A stretch of 10,369 nt of DNA, taken from contig CAISKH010000390.1 in the NCBI GenBank assembly GCA_903885865.1, forward strand, positions 1-10,369, in the 5' to 3' direction. This DNA comes from an uncultured Mucilaginibacter sp. Lineage in GTDB: Bacteria; Bacteroidota; Bacteroidia; Sphingobacteriales; Sphingobacteriaceae. The notes beneath the pieces were generated by a model. That model ran no database searches. It was given only the letters and a program-made list of their open reading frames with translations, and had not been told where the DNA came from. Below are positions 1 to 6,001 of this stretch, piece by piece (position 1 is the first letter of the stretch; each line of letters starts with the position of its first letter). A program made the position numbers and the translations under genes.

Positions 1-873
1 GCACAGGCTCATGCGCTCGCCTATAACCCGCAAATACGGGCAAGCGATCTGATAGTGGGCCCCGTTTTTCCCGATGACCTGAAGGCTTTTACGGGCGTAT
101 TAACGAGTGAACGCAAACTCATTGTTTCGCCGCTGTCGCCGGCCAAACCCTCAACTTTTAACAACCAAAACCTGGTAACCGTTATGCCCCCGCTTGAGTA
201 CCATGCAAGGGCCGCGGCCGGTTATATTAATTCGCGTATAAAACCAAAAAAAATATTCATCCTGAAATCTGGGTATTCAGCAGACAATGATTACATCATC
301 CCTTTTAAAAATTCTATTGATAGTTTAAGCAAAGGGCAGGTACAAGTAGTTCAGCTAACCGTAGTGCGGGGCCAGTTAAATACTTTAATGCCGCAGCTTT
401 CTGCAAGCAGCGCGAACGTTTTTGTTATCCCATCAACCAATGAGGCGTTTTTAATGGTTACTATGCGCGCGCTCGATTCATTGGCGAAAATGTACCCCGT
501 TATTTTGTTTGGCCACCCCAACTGGGAGAAATTTGGCTTTTTACAAGCTGATATTTTGCAACGGCTCAAAACACATATCACATCGGCCGAACATGTGGAT
601 TATAAAGCTGCCGCTACCCTTAATTTTCTGCATAGTTACAGAAATGCCTATCATATTGAGCCGGGCGAGTATGCCATTAAAGGATTTGATGAGGGTATGT
701 ATTTTGGAAAACTATTGAGTGAAAATAACGGCGAAATAAATAATTTAGCAGGGGCCGGTTTTACAGGTTTACATAACGATTTCCATTTTATAAAAAAACC
801 GGGGTTAGGGTATATTAATACCCATGTAAATATAATGGATTACCGTAATTATGAATTAATAAAGACCGAATGA
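1..873 (+). CDS. Periplasmic-binding-protein-like (ABC substrate-binding fold) protein, 3' part
   Basis: The frame is open from base 1, so the 5' end lies outside the window and 290 residues are visible. The segment DLIVGPVFPDDLKAF near the left edge and the alternating strand-helix pattern after it (KKIFILKSGYS, NVFVIPSTNEAFLM, YPVILFGHPNW) resemble the type I periplasmic-binding fold (Peripla_BP_6/Leu-Ile-Val receptor type). In Bacteroidota such proteins often carry N-terminal LysM repeats before this domain; that part would be upstream and cannot be seen. A GTG at 55 is an internal valine codon in the conserved motif, not a start. The stop overlaps the next ATG (ATGA, 870-873), implying co-transcription and translational coupling with the RNA methyltransferase. 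No transporter permease or ATPase gene is nearby, so a role in import is unproven; peptidoglycan binding or sensing is an alternative. The fold call is fairly sure, the function is not. Confidence 0.7.
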   Translation, partial: AQAHALAYNPQIRASDLIVGPVFPDDLKAFTGVLTSERKLIVSPLSPAKPSTFNNQNLVTVMPPLEYHARAAAGYINSRIKPKKIFILKSGYSADNDYIIPFKNSIDSLSKGQVQVVQLTVVRGQLNTLMPQLSASSANVFVIPSTNEAFLMVTMRALDSLAKMYPVILFGHPNWEKFGFLQADILQRLKTHITSAEHVDYKAAATLNFLHSYRNAYHIEPGEYAIKGFDEGMYFGKLLSENNGEINNLAGAGFTGLHNDFHFIKKPGLGYINTHVNIMDYRNYELIKTE

Positions 874-2039
874 AGGCGCTCAACCAGCTTAAAACATTTC
901 AGCGAATTTTGGGCGAATACCCTGCCGAAACCCCTTTAAGCAAGTTTTTACCCGGCTTCTATCGCCAGAATAAACAAATGGGCTCGACGGACAGGCGTGT
1001 AGCCAACCGGCTGGTTTATAATTATTTTCGTTTAGGCAAGGCGCTGTGGAACACCCCTACCGAAGACAGGCTGATGGTTGCCGAGTTTTTATGCAATACC
1101 CAGGTCAATTCATTCCTGCAGCATTTTAAACCCGACTGGGCCGCCTGTATTAATTTTACTATTGAGGAAAAGATTGCGCTTGTACTTAAAACTTATCCCA
1201 CCTTTAAGTTGGCTGATGTTTTTCCGTGGGCAGATCAGCTATCGCAGGGTATTGATAAAACCGCCTTCCTGCAATCGTTTTTTGTTCAACCCGACCTGTT
1301 TATCCATATGCATAATGGCTATGACCACCTGGTAAAAGCCGAATTAAACAAGGCATCTATCGTATTTAAGGATGAAGGCAACGGCTGTTTGGCATTGCCT
1401 AATGGTACAAGGCTGGAAGCCATCTTTCCTATCCAGCATTGGTTCGAGGTGCAGGACCATTCATCCCAACAAACTGCCAACTTTTTTAAACCCCAAAAAT
1501 GGGATGCCTGGTGGGACGCCTGCGCGGCTTCGGGCGGTAAATCGTTGTTGCTGCATGAACTGGAACAGGATATAAAGTTGGTGGTATCTGATATCCGCGA
1601 ATCTATCCTGGCTAATTTGGATGAACGTTTCAGGGCAGCGGGCCTGCTCAAATACCAGCGCAAAACCCTCGACCTCACCCAAAATATTGACCAAACCCTG
1701 CATGATTACGCGTTTGAAGGTATTATTTTAGATGCCCCCTGCAGCGGCTCGGGCACCTGGGGCCGCACACCCGAAATGATAGCCCAGTTTGAACCGCAAA
1801 AATTGGAGTTCTTTCAGCGCCTGCAAAAAACTATAGCCGCCAATGTGATCAAATTTTTAAAGCCAGGGAAACCACTCGTCTATATTACCTGCTCGGCCTT
1901 TAAAGCGGAAAATGAGGAAGTGGTTGATTTTTTGGTGAGAGAATGCGGAATGAAGCTGGAGGAAGTAAAAGTATTAAAGGGATATGAATATAAGGCAGAT
2001 ACGATGTTTGTGGCGCGATTGAGTCGCAGCCCCCTCTAA
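870..2039 (+). CDS. RsmB/NOP-family class I SAM-dependent RNA (cytosine-C5) methyltransferase
   Basis: Predicted cytoplasmic enzyme that transfers a methyl group from S-adenosylmethionine to C5 of a cytosine in RNA, probably 16S rRNA. Of 389 residues, the first ~200 form a variable N-terminal region and the catalytic Rossmann domain follows. Visible motifs: SAM-binding motif I, DACAASGGKS (216-225; the family usually has PGG where this has SGG); acidic D241 in VVSDIRES; motif IV LDAPCSGSGTWG (287-298) with C291; motif VI YITCSAF (338-344) with C341. In the family the motif VI cysteine is the nucleophile and the motif IV cysteine assists release, so the enzyme should be active. The ATG at 870 sits in the upstream stop codon (ATGA), which supports this start. 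The last residues, SRSPL, and the stop are encoded by the edge of a palindromic repeat. The exact target base (E. coli RsmB modifies C967) cannot be assigned from sequence alone. Confidence 0.9.
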   Translation: MKALNQLKTFQRILGEYPAETPLSKFLPGFYRQNKQMGSTDRRVANRLVYNYFRLGKALWNTPTEDRLMVAEFLCNTQVNSFLQHFKPDWAACINFTIEEKIALVLKTYPTFKLADVFPWADQLSQGIDKTAFLQSFFVQPDLFIHMHNGYDHLVKAELNKASIVFKDEGNGCLALPNGTRLEAIFPIQHWFEVQDHSSQQTANFFKPQKWDAWWDACAASGGKSLLLHELEQDIKLVVSDIRESILANLDERFRAAGLLKYQRKTLDLTQNIDQTLHDYAFEGIILDAPCSGSGTWGRTPEMIAQFEPQKLEFFQRLQKTIAANVIKFLKPGKPLVYITCSAFKAENEEVVDFLVRECGMKLEEVKVLKGYEYKADTMFVARLSRSPL

Positions 2040-2080
2040 ACCTGCCTGCTGGCAGGTCTCCCCTGGTAGGGGAGACTTTT
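2027..2080 (+). repeat. GC-rich palindromic intergenic repeat, copy A (two adjacent hairpins)
   Basis: The element begins with AGCCCCCTCTAAACC, partly inside the methyltransferase reading frame, and holds two back-to-back inverted repeats. The first is CCTGCC-TGCT-GGCAGG (2041-2056) and the second is GTCTCCCC-TGGTA-GGGGAGAC (2056-2076). It has the same architecture (AGCCCCC lead, then a C-run/G-run hairpin) as copy B near 3331-3361, which lies in the opposite orientation. Elements of this look are commonly scattered through Bacteroidota genomes; the boundaries given are by eye. Confidence 0.6.
2056..2080 (+). terminator. Probable Rho-independent terminator of the methyltransferase operon
   Basis: A perfect 8-bp stem, GTCTCCCC pairing with GGGGAGAC around a TGGTA loop, is followed directly by TTTTGATT. 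It lies 17 bases after the methyltransferase stop in the correct orientation. The U tract is short (four), so efficiency is uncertain. The hairpin is part of the dispersed repeat above, which may have been recruited as a terminator. Confidence 0.6.
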
Positions 2081-2120
2081 GATTAGTACCTTATGTTACT
2101 CGAAATGACACGAAATTATA

Positions 2121-2128
2121 TATCTTAG
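2121..2128 (+). promoter_or_regulatory. Weak candidate -7 element for the membrane-protein gene at 2191
   Basis: TATCTTAG matches 7 of 8 positions of the Bacteroidota -7 consensus TAnnTTTG. The expected -33 TTTG is not clear; TTAC at 2096-2099 is a poor match. It would give a leader of roughly 55 bases. This is inference from a short degenerate motif. Confidence 0.2.
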
Positions 2129-2190
2129 TAAATGAATGAAGATATATCAGAAGAACCGGAAAAACGTGCGTAACCTATAAGACTTTCGAT

Positions 2191-3363
2191 ATGTTTAAAC
2201 AACTGCCTTATAAGGTCCAAAAAAGAATATTTTTTAGCATTTATATCCTGTTTTTACTTCTATCCTGCCTATTCTCGTACAAAAAGCCATCTTATAATTG
2301 GGATATGCTGCCGTATACTGCGATAACACTCCGGTTTGATGGTTATGATAAATCACAGATTCACGACCAGGTATACCGGGTAGCAAAAGATCAATTACAG
2401 GCGTCTGATTACGATCAGCTATCAGCGTCTAACGCAAAGCGTAAAAAGTGGCATGACGATACCGACTCATTTAATGCACTATTGCCCTTTTACGTTGTTA
2501 AACCGCTATATAATGTATGCTGTTTTGCTTTATACAAGTGCGGCGTACCCTTATTAAAGGCCACTGTATTGCCTTCAATATTTGCTTATTTCGTGTGCGG
2601 TGTTCTACTTTATACCTGGCTAAGCAAGTTTATAAAACATTACCTGGTTTTAACAATAAGCGTTTTCACCATGTTGCTGCCCTTTGTGTTGGAGGCTGAA
2701 AAACTTTCTACCCCCGATTTCCTTTGTGCGGTATTTATGATCGGAGGCCTATATTTGTTGATGGAAAAAAGATGGATAAACGGTATGTTCATCTGCTTTT
2801 TATTTGGAATATTAAGCCGGATTGATTTTGTTCTCCCCACAATTACAATACTCACGACCCTTCTATTTGTTAGAGATACACACCTTAAAATAACGATAAA
2901 AAAATATTTATTATTAACTGCAATTACCATTGCCGCTTATTTAATGGTCGCTGCCGGCGCCACCAGTTTGGGTTGGGATATGTTTTATTTTCCTTCGTTT
3001 ATTAAAACGTTAAATACAAAAGGAGAAATATTAGGTGTGTTTAATCTGCATGAATATCTTGAGTTGGTAAAAGCTCAATTATTAACTGGCTTATATTTCT
3101 CGCACCTGATGTGGTTTTTTTTAATATGTACCTTTATTTTTTTAACCTATAAGGGTAGAAAAACCAAGGACAATAGTATAGATCATGTGATTGTGTTTGT
3201 ACTTATAGTAATTCTTTTTCTAAGATTTATTTTTCACCCGGTAATTGCAGATCGCTTCTATCTCGGTTATTATATAATAGCCATTGTAATACTTGCTAAA
3301 AGAATAATGATCTCATACCCTGCTATCGCTATTCCTCCCCCTTCAGGGGCTGGGGGGGGCTAA
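2191..3363 (+). CDS. Polytopic membrane protein of unknown function (possible GT-C-type glycosyltransferase relative)
   Basis: Not recognised with confidence. The 390-residue product has about ten hydrophobic segments, starting at roughly 12-30, 98-118, 121-144, 150-168, 177-192, 197-225, 238-257, 297-320, 329-348 and 355-372. After the first membrane segment there is a polar loop of about 65 residues that opens with YNWDMLPY (35-42). Late in the protein is FHPVIADRFYLGYY (348-361). One membrane helix followed by a large loop with an early aspartate (D38) recalls GT-C glycosyltransferases such as GT39/PMT-like proteins, but at 390 residues it is short for them and no DxD or ED signature is plain. 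Base composition is clearly more AT-rich than the methyltransferase before it. The C-terminal tail IPPPSGAGGG and the stop are encoded by a palindromic repeat, so the native end may be near residue 378. The gene converges on and overlaps by 4 bases the MarC gene. Confidence 0.75.
   Translation: MFKQLPYKVQKRIFFSIYILFLLLSCLFSYKKPSYNWDMLPYTAITLRFDGYDKSQIHDQVYRVAKDQLQASDYDQLSASNAKRKKWHDDTDSFNALLPFYVVKPLYNVCCFALYKCGVPLLKATVLPSIFAYFVCGVLLYTWLSKFIKHYLVLTISVFTMLLPFVLEAEKLSTPDFLCAVFMIGGLYLLMEKRWINGMFICFLFGILSRIDFVLPTITILTTLLFVRDTHLKITIKKYLLLTAITIAAYLMVAAGATSLGWDMFYFPSFIKTLNTKGEILGVFNLHEYLELVKAQLLTGLYFSHLMWFFLICTFIFLTYKGRKTKDNSIDHVIVFVLIVILFLRFIFHPVIADRFYLGYYIIAIVILAKRIMISYPAIAIPPPSGAGGG
3331..3363 (-). 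repeat. GC-rich palindromic intergenic repeat, copy B (inverted relative to copy A)
   Basis: On the plus strand the element reads CCTCCCCCTTCAGGGGC, then T, then eight G, then CTAAAGG. Read on the minus strand it gives TTTAGCCCCC, a run of C, and a CCCC-TGAA-GGGG hairpin, matching the general plan of copy A at 2027-2080. It supplies the stop codons of both convergent genes (TAA at 3361-3363 plus, TAG at 3362-3360 minus) and the Pro/Gly-rich tail of the membrane protein. There is no U tract on either side, so it does not look like a standard intrinsic terminator. Confidence 0.5.
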
Positions 3364-3941
3364 AGGTGCGTATTACTCCTAAACAGCTTTATAGCTATAG
3401 CCAATAAAATAACCCCGAATGCCTTACGGAGTATGTTGATACCTGTTTTGCCGAATAGCTTCTCGAGCCATTGCACGTTTTTTAGTACCAGGTAAACAAA
3501 CAGCGTATTAATAACAATACCTACCAATATATTCTGCGTTTGGTATTGCGATTTGAGTGATAACAGCGTAGTCATGGTACCCGCGCCGGCAATGAGGGGA
3601 AAAGCCAGCGGAACAATGGATGCCGTACTGCCCATATCGTCTGATTTAAACAGGTGGATACCCAAGATCATTTCCATAGCGATAATGAATATTACCAGTG
3701 AACCCGCTATCGCGAATGAGGCGATATCCAAGCCGATAATATCCAGCAGCTTATCGCCCACTAATAAAAACACGATCATTAATACCAATACCACTATACT
3801 CGCTTTTTCCGACTCGATATGCCCGGCGCGCTGGCGCAGCTGTATAATAACCGGTATAGCGCCCAGTATATCAATGATCGCGAACAGGATCATGGTTACA
3901 GAAAGTATCTCTTTGAATATGAACGGGTGCATAGCTGCCAT
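3360..3941 (-). CDS. MarC family integral membrane protein (UPF0056)
   Basis: Small inner-membrane protein with about six hydrophobic segments. It has the family hallmarks near the start (SVTMILFAIIDILGAIPVII) and in the middle (PLAFPLIAGAGTMTTLLSL, where many family members have IAGPG). Length is about 193 residues, usual for MarC proteins. The family is often labelled 'multiple antibiotic resistance', but the physiological substrate is not established and the E. coli protein was found not to cause the Mar phenotype, so no function is claimed. Three starts are possible: TTG at 3944, ATG at 3941 and ATG at 3932, the last giving MHPFIFKEIL. I chose 3941; 3932 is equally plausible. A TAGCTTTG -7-like motif lies 14 bases upstream of 3941. 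The last codons and stop fall at the edge of repeat copy B and overlap the convergent gene by 4 bases. Confidence 0.88.
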   Translation of the reverse strand: MAAMHPFIFKEILSVTMILFAIIDILGAIPVIIQLRQRAGHIESEKASIVVLVLMIVFLLVGDKLLDIIGLDIASFAIAGSLVIFIIAMEMILGIHLFKSDDMGSTASIVPLAFPLIAGAGTMTTLLSLKSQYQTQNILVGIVINTLFVYLVLKNVQWLEKLFGKTGINILRKAFGVILLAIAIKLFRSNTHL

Positions 3942-3955
3942 CAAATTAACTGGTA

Positions 3956-3963
3956 CAAAGCTA
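3956..3963 (-). promoter_or_regulatory. Candidate -7 element for the MarC gene
   Basis: The minus strand reads TAGCTTTG, a full match to the Bacteroidota TAnnTTTG -7 consensus, 14 bases before the ATG at 3941. No convincing -33 TTTG is found at the usual ~19-base spacing because the transporter's terminator palindrome occupies that position. It would give a leader of only a few bases. Confidence 0.35.
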
Positions 3964-3973
3964 TGAACAATAA

Positions 3974-4007
3974 CAACAAAAAAGGCCCTGAATATTCAGG
4001 GCCTTTT
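3974..4007 (-). terminator. Strong intrinsic terminator of the minus-strand amino acid transporter
   Basis: The 28 bases from 3980 to 4007 form a perfect palindrome: AAAAGGCCCTGAAT followed by its exact reverse complement. Read on the minus strand, the GGCCCTGAATATTCAGGGCC hairpin is followed by TTTTTTGTTGTT, a good U tract. It sits about 75 bases after the transporter stop and just before the MarC promoter region, so it separates the two minus-strand genes into different transcripts. The flanking A and T runs would let it work weakly in the other direction too. Confidence 0.8.
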
Positions 4008-4016
4008 GTACCTTTT

Positions 4017-4085
4017 GTAGAGAAGCAATACTTTGCGTCTCTGAAGGATATTTATCTCCGGAGACGCAAAGTATTGCGTCTCTAC
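4017..4085. repeat. Double-hairpin inverted repeat (GTAGAGACGCAATACTTTGC type)
   Basis: Two 25-base arms (4017-4041 and 4061-4085) are reverse complements with one mismatch, around a 19-base spacer. Each arm is itself a hairpin: GAGACGCAA-AGTA-TTGCGTCTC at 4061-4082, and the same with one mismatch at 4020-4041. The right-hand end CTAC supplies the minus-strand TAG stop of the amino acid transporter. Repeats starting GTAGAGACGC are, from general knowledge, frequent in some Bacteroidota and cyanobacterial genomes. No transposase is present, so this is a non-autonomous or REP-like element. Confidence 0.8.
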
Positions 4086-5635
4086 GGCATTGGAGGAGCC
4101 GGCGGGTCAATAGCGCCCTCTACAACCCCTTTTCTAACATGTGAACGTTTGATGCTATAATTGAAATAGATCACAAAGCCAATTAACAGCCAAACAATTA
4201 GTCGGGCCCAGTTTTCCCAGCCCTCGCTGGCTATCATACATAAACAAATAGCCGCTCCAAGGGGGCATACTATCGTATACCATGGCGTTCTGAACGGGCG
4301 CACCAGTTCGGGGTCTGTTTTACGCAAAATAAATATACCCAGGCAAACCAGCACGAAAGCGAATAGCGTGCCTATACTTACCATATCGCCAACTATCCTG
4401 TCGGGTATAAACCCTGCAAAAATAGATACAAACACAAAGAACAGCCATTGCGATTTATAAGGCGTACGGAATTTAGGGTGCAGCTTCGAGAATATAGGCG
4501 GGATCAAACCGTCGGTACTCATGGTATAAAATACGCGGGTCTGTCCCATCAGCATCACCAGGATCACCGAAGAGAAACCTGCAAGTATCGCAACTGTAAC
4601 AAAGTTAGCCAGCCAGCCATAACCCGGCATGGCTGCATTTATAGCATATGTTACCGAAGCTTCCTTGCCCTGAATTAAAAACTGTTTGAAAGGTACCAAA
4701 CCGGTTAACACATGCGAGAAAAGAACGTATAATAAAGTACAAAAAGCCAGGGATATCAAAATCCCTTTAGGCATATCTTTTTGCGGGTTTTTAGCTTCCT
4801 GAGCGGCGGTTGATACAGCATCGAAGCCAATGAAAGCAAAGAAAACCACGCTTGCGCCGCGTAACACACCGAGCCATCCGTGGTTAAAAGTATCGGCATA
4901 ATCAACAACCCCGGTACTTACTTTAACCGACCCTGCATTTGCGGGGATAAAGTAAGGCGTATGGTTTGCAGGGTTAATATAGTGCCAGCCCAAACCGATG
5001 ATCATTAATACAATAGCCACTTTAACAATAACGATCACATTATTTACGACCGCCGATTCGGCCATGCCCCTTATCAGTAATAAGGTTAACATGAGTATAA
5101 TAAATATGGCGGGTAAATTTATAATACCGCGTGTGCCCAGTTCCGCAGCATACATGCCGGCAGTAGTATTTGACGTTTCAAAAAACGAATGCGACAGTGA
5201 ATAGGGAATATGCGTATGGAAAAATGTGTCTAAAAACGTATTAAAGTACTGCGACCAGCCAATAGATACAGTAGCGGCGCCCAAAGCGTATTCCAACACC
5301 AGGTCCCATCCTATTATCCAAGCGATGAACTCGCCCATGGTAGCATAGGAATAAGTGTATGCCGACCCCGCTATTGGGATCATACTGGCGAACTCCGAAT
5401 AGCATAAGCCTGCCAGCGCGCAGCCTGAAGCCGCGATCAAAAATGAAAAGGTAACTGCCGGACCGGCGTGTTCGCCTGCTGCCGCAGCTGTACGTACAAA
5501 AATACCGGCGCCAATGATGGCACCAATACCAAGGGCTATCAGTGATCCAACGCCTAAGGTCCGTTTCAGTGTCTTTTCGCCCTCCGCCGTCGCGGCCATC
5601 AATTGCTTGATAGGTTTTTTAATAAATAGCTTCAT
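4082..5635 (-). CDS. APC-superfamily cationic amino acid transporter (CAT/YfnA-like)
   Basis: Inner-membrane permease of 517 residues with about twelve membrane segments, expected to take up an amino acid by proton- or ion-coupled transport. Visible hallmarks: the unwound first-helix motif GIGAIIGAGIF (36-46) after the amphipathic KTLKRTLGVGSL lead; YSEFASMIPIAGSAYTYSY (79-97); AFIGFDAVSTAAQEAKNPQK (267-286), typical of the CAT branch; GQTRVFYTMSTDGLIPP (364-380); and VRPFRTP (445-451). The substrate cannot be read from sequence; the family name implies basic residues, but YfnA-like members have varied substrates. The gene is monocistronic, with a TAnnTTTG -7 motif upstream and a terminator downstream. 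Its stop codon is formed by the first bases of the double-hairpin repeat, and the preceding tail AIDPPAPPMP is proline-rich, so the original C-terminus may have been altered. Start: the ATG at 5635 gives MKLFIKKPIKQLM, a normal N-terminus for this group. Confidence 0.92.
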   Translation of the reverse strand: MKLFIKKPIKQLMAATAEGEKTLKRTLGVGSLIALGIGAIIGAGIFVRTAAAAGEHAGPAVTFSFLIAASGCALAGLCYSEFASMIPIAGSAYTYSYATMGEFIAWIIGWDLVLEYALGAATVSIGWSQYFNTFLDTFFHTHIPYSLSHSFFETSNTTAGMYAAELGTRGIINLPAIFIILMLTLLLIRGMAESAVVNNVIVIVKVAIVLMIIGLGWHYINPANHTPYFIPANAGSVKVSTGVVDYADTFNHGWLGVLRGASVVFFAFIGFDAVSTAAQEAKNPQKDMPKGILISLAFCTLLYVLFSHVLTGLVPFKQFLIQGKEASVTYAINAAMPGYGWLANFVTVAILAGFSSVILVMLMGQTRVFYTMSTDGLIPPIFSKLHPKFRTPYKSQWLFFVFVSIFAGFIPDRIVGDMVSIGTLFAFVLVCLGIFILRKTDPELVRPFRTPWYTIVCPLGAAICLCMIASEGWENWARLIVWLLIGFVIYFNYSIKRSHVRKGVVEGAIDPPAPPMP

Positions 5636-5663
5636 GTTTTGTGAGATCAGTTAATCTTATTCC

Positions 5664-5671
5664 CAAACATA
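5664..5671 (-). promoter_or_regulatory. Candidate -7 element for the amino acid transporter
   Basis: The minus strand reads TATGTTTG, an exact match to TAnnTTTG, 28 bases upstream of the ATG. That would place the transcript start about 20 bases before the gene. The -33 region at ~19-base spacing is an A/T run without a clear TTTG. The divergent toxin-antitoxin promoter region lies about 100 bases further on. Confidence 0.4.
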
Positions 5672-5778
5672 GTTAAATTATTTGAAAAAAATAATGTGGG
5701 GACAATTTGGTTAAAAGAACTGAAATTAGGGGTTTACCCGATGAAATGTGTTTTTTTAATTAAATAAATATACTTAAA

Positions 5779-5789
5779 TTTACAGTAAA
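5779..5789. promoter_or_regulatory. Candidate autoregulatory operator of the toxin-antitoxin operon
   Basis: TTTAC-A-GTAAA is a perfect 11-base inverted repeat ending 12 bases before the antitoxin ATG. It overlaps TAAATTTA (5775-5782), a one-mismatch version of the -7 consensus. Phd/YefM- and RelB-type antitoxins usually repress their own promoters through such short palindromes. The assignment is positional inference only. Confidence 0.3.
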
Positions 5790-5801
5790 AATGGTATTAT
5801 C

Positions 5802-5999
5802 ATGAATACAATCCACCCGCAGTACATTACAGACAAGGACGGAAAAAAAACAGCAGTTGTTTTGCCGATGGATGAATTCGAGCGGCTTTTGGAGGAGCTA
5901 GAGGAATTAGAGGATATCAAGCTATTTGACGAAGCCAAAAAATCAACTGAACCCTCCATTCCTTTTGACGAATATCTTAAGCAACGTCAGTCAAAATAA
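5802..5999 (+). CDS. Type II antitoxin, Phd/YefM-like
   Basis: 65-residue acidic protein. The first part, YITDKDGKKTAVVLPMDEFE, has the short strand followed by a helix (FERLLEELEELEDI) seen in Phd/YefM-like antitoxins, which dimerise and bind DNA through this region. The C-terminal part, FDEAKKSTEPSIPFDEYLKQ, resembles the flexible toxin-binding tail with an IPFDE-type motif. It lies 2 bases before a RelE/ParE-type toxin, the classical antitoxin-first order, and this is the strongest evidence for the role. It is predicted to neutralise the toxin in the cytoplasm and to repress the operon, perhaps at the TTTACAGTAAA palindrome upstream. The ATG at 5802 is the only sensible start; an ATG at 5791 meets a stop after four codons. 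The exact antitoxin family (Phd/YefM versus a RelB-like class) is less sure than the role. Confidence 0.82.
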   Translation: MNTIHPQYITDKDGKKTAVVLPMDEFERLLEELEELEDIKLFDEAKKSTEPSIPFDEYLKQRQSK

Positions 6000-6001
6000 T
6001 A

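Noticed and set aside
55..57. GTG as start codon of the first gene
   Set aside because: The reading frame is open back to base 1 and the residues before it (DLI of DLIVGP) belong to the same conserved motif, so this is an internal valine codon of a gene cut by the window edge.
2132..2173. 13-codon reading frame (MNEDISEEPEKRA) before the membrane-protein gene
   Set aside because: Too short, with no recognisable motif, ribosome site or conservation evidence; probably chance in the leader region.
3331..3361. Repeat copy B as an intrinsic terminator
   Set aside because: The hairpin stem is only about 4-5 bp in its best fold and no T run follows on either strand.
3553..3966. 137-codon plus-strand frame antisense to MarC
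   Set aside because: Serine/isoleucine-rich low-complexity product mirroring the MarC coding strand; the MarC frame has clear family motifs, so this is a shadow.
3819..4160. 113-codon plus-strand frame across the MarC start, terminator and double-hairpin repeat
   Set aside because: It runs through a terminator palindrome, an intergenic repeat and two antisense gene ends; the product has no domain-like pattern.
5730..5739. GGGTTTACCC inverted repeat in the divergent spacer between the transporter and the antitoxin
   Set aside because: Only 4-bp arms around TT, not placed next to a recognisable promoter element; such short palindromes are expected by chance.
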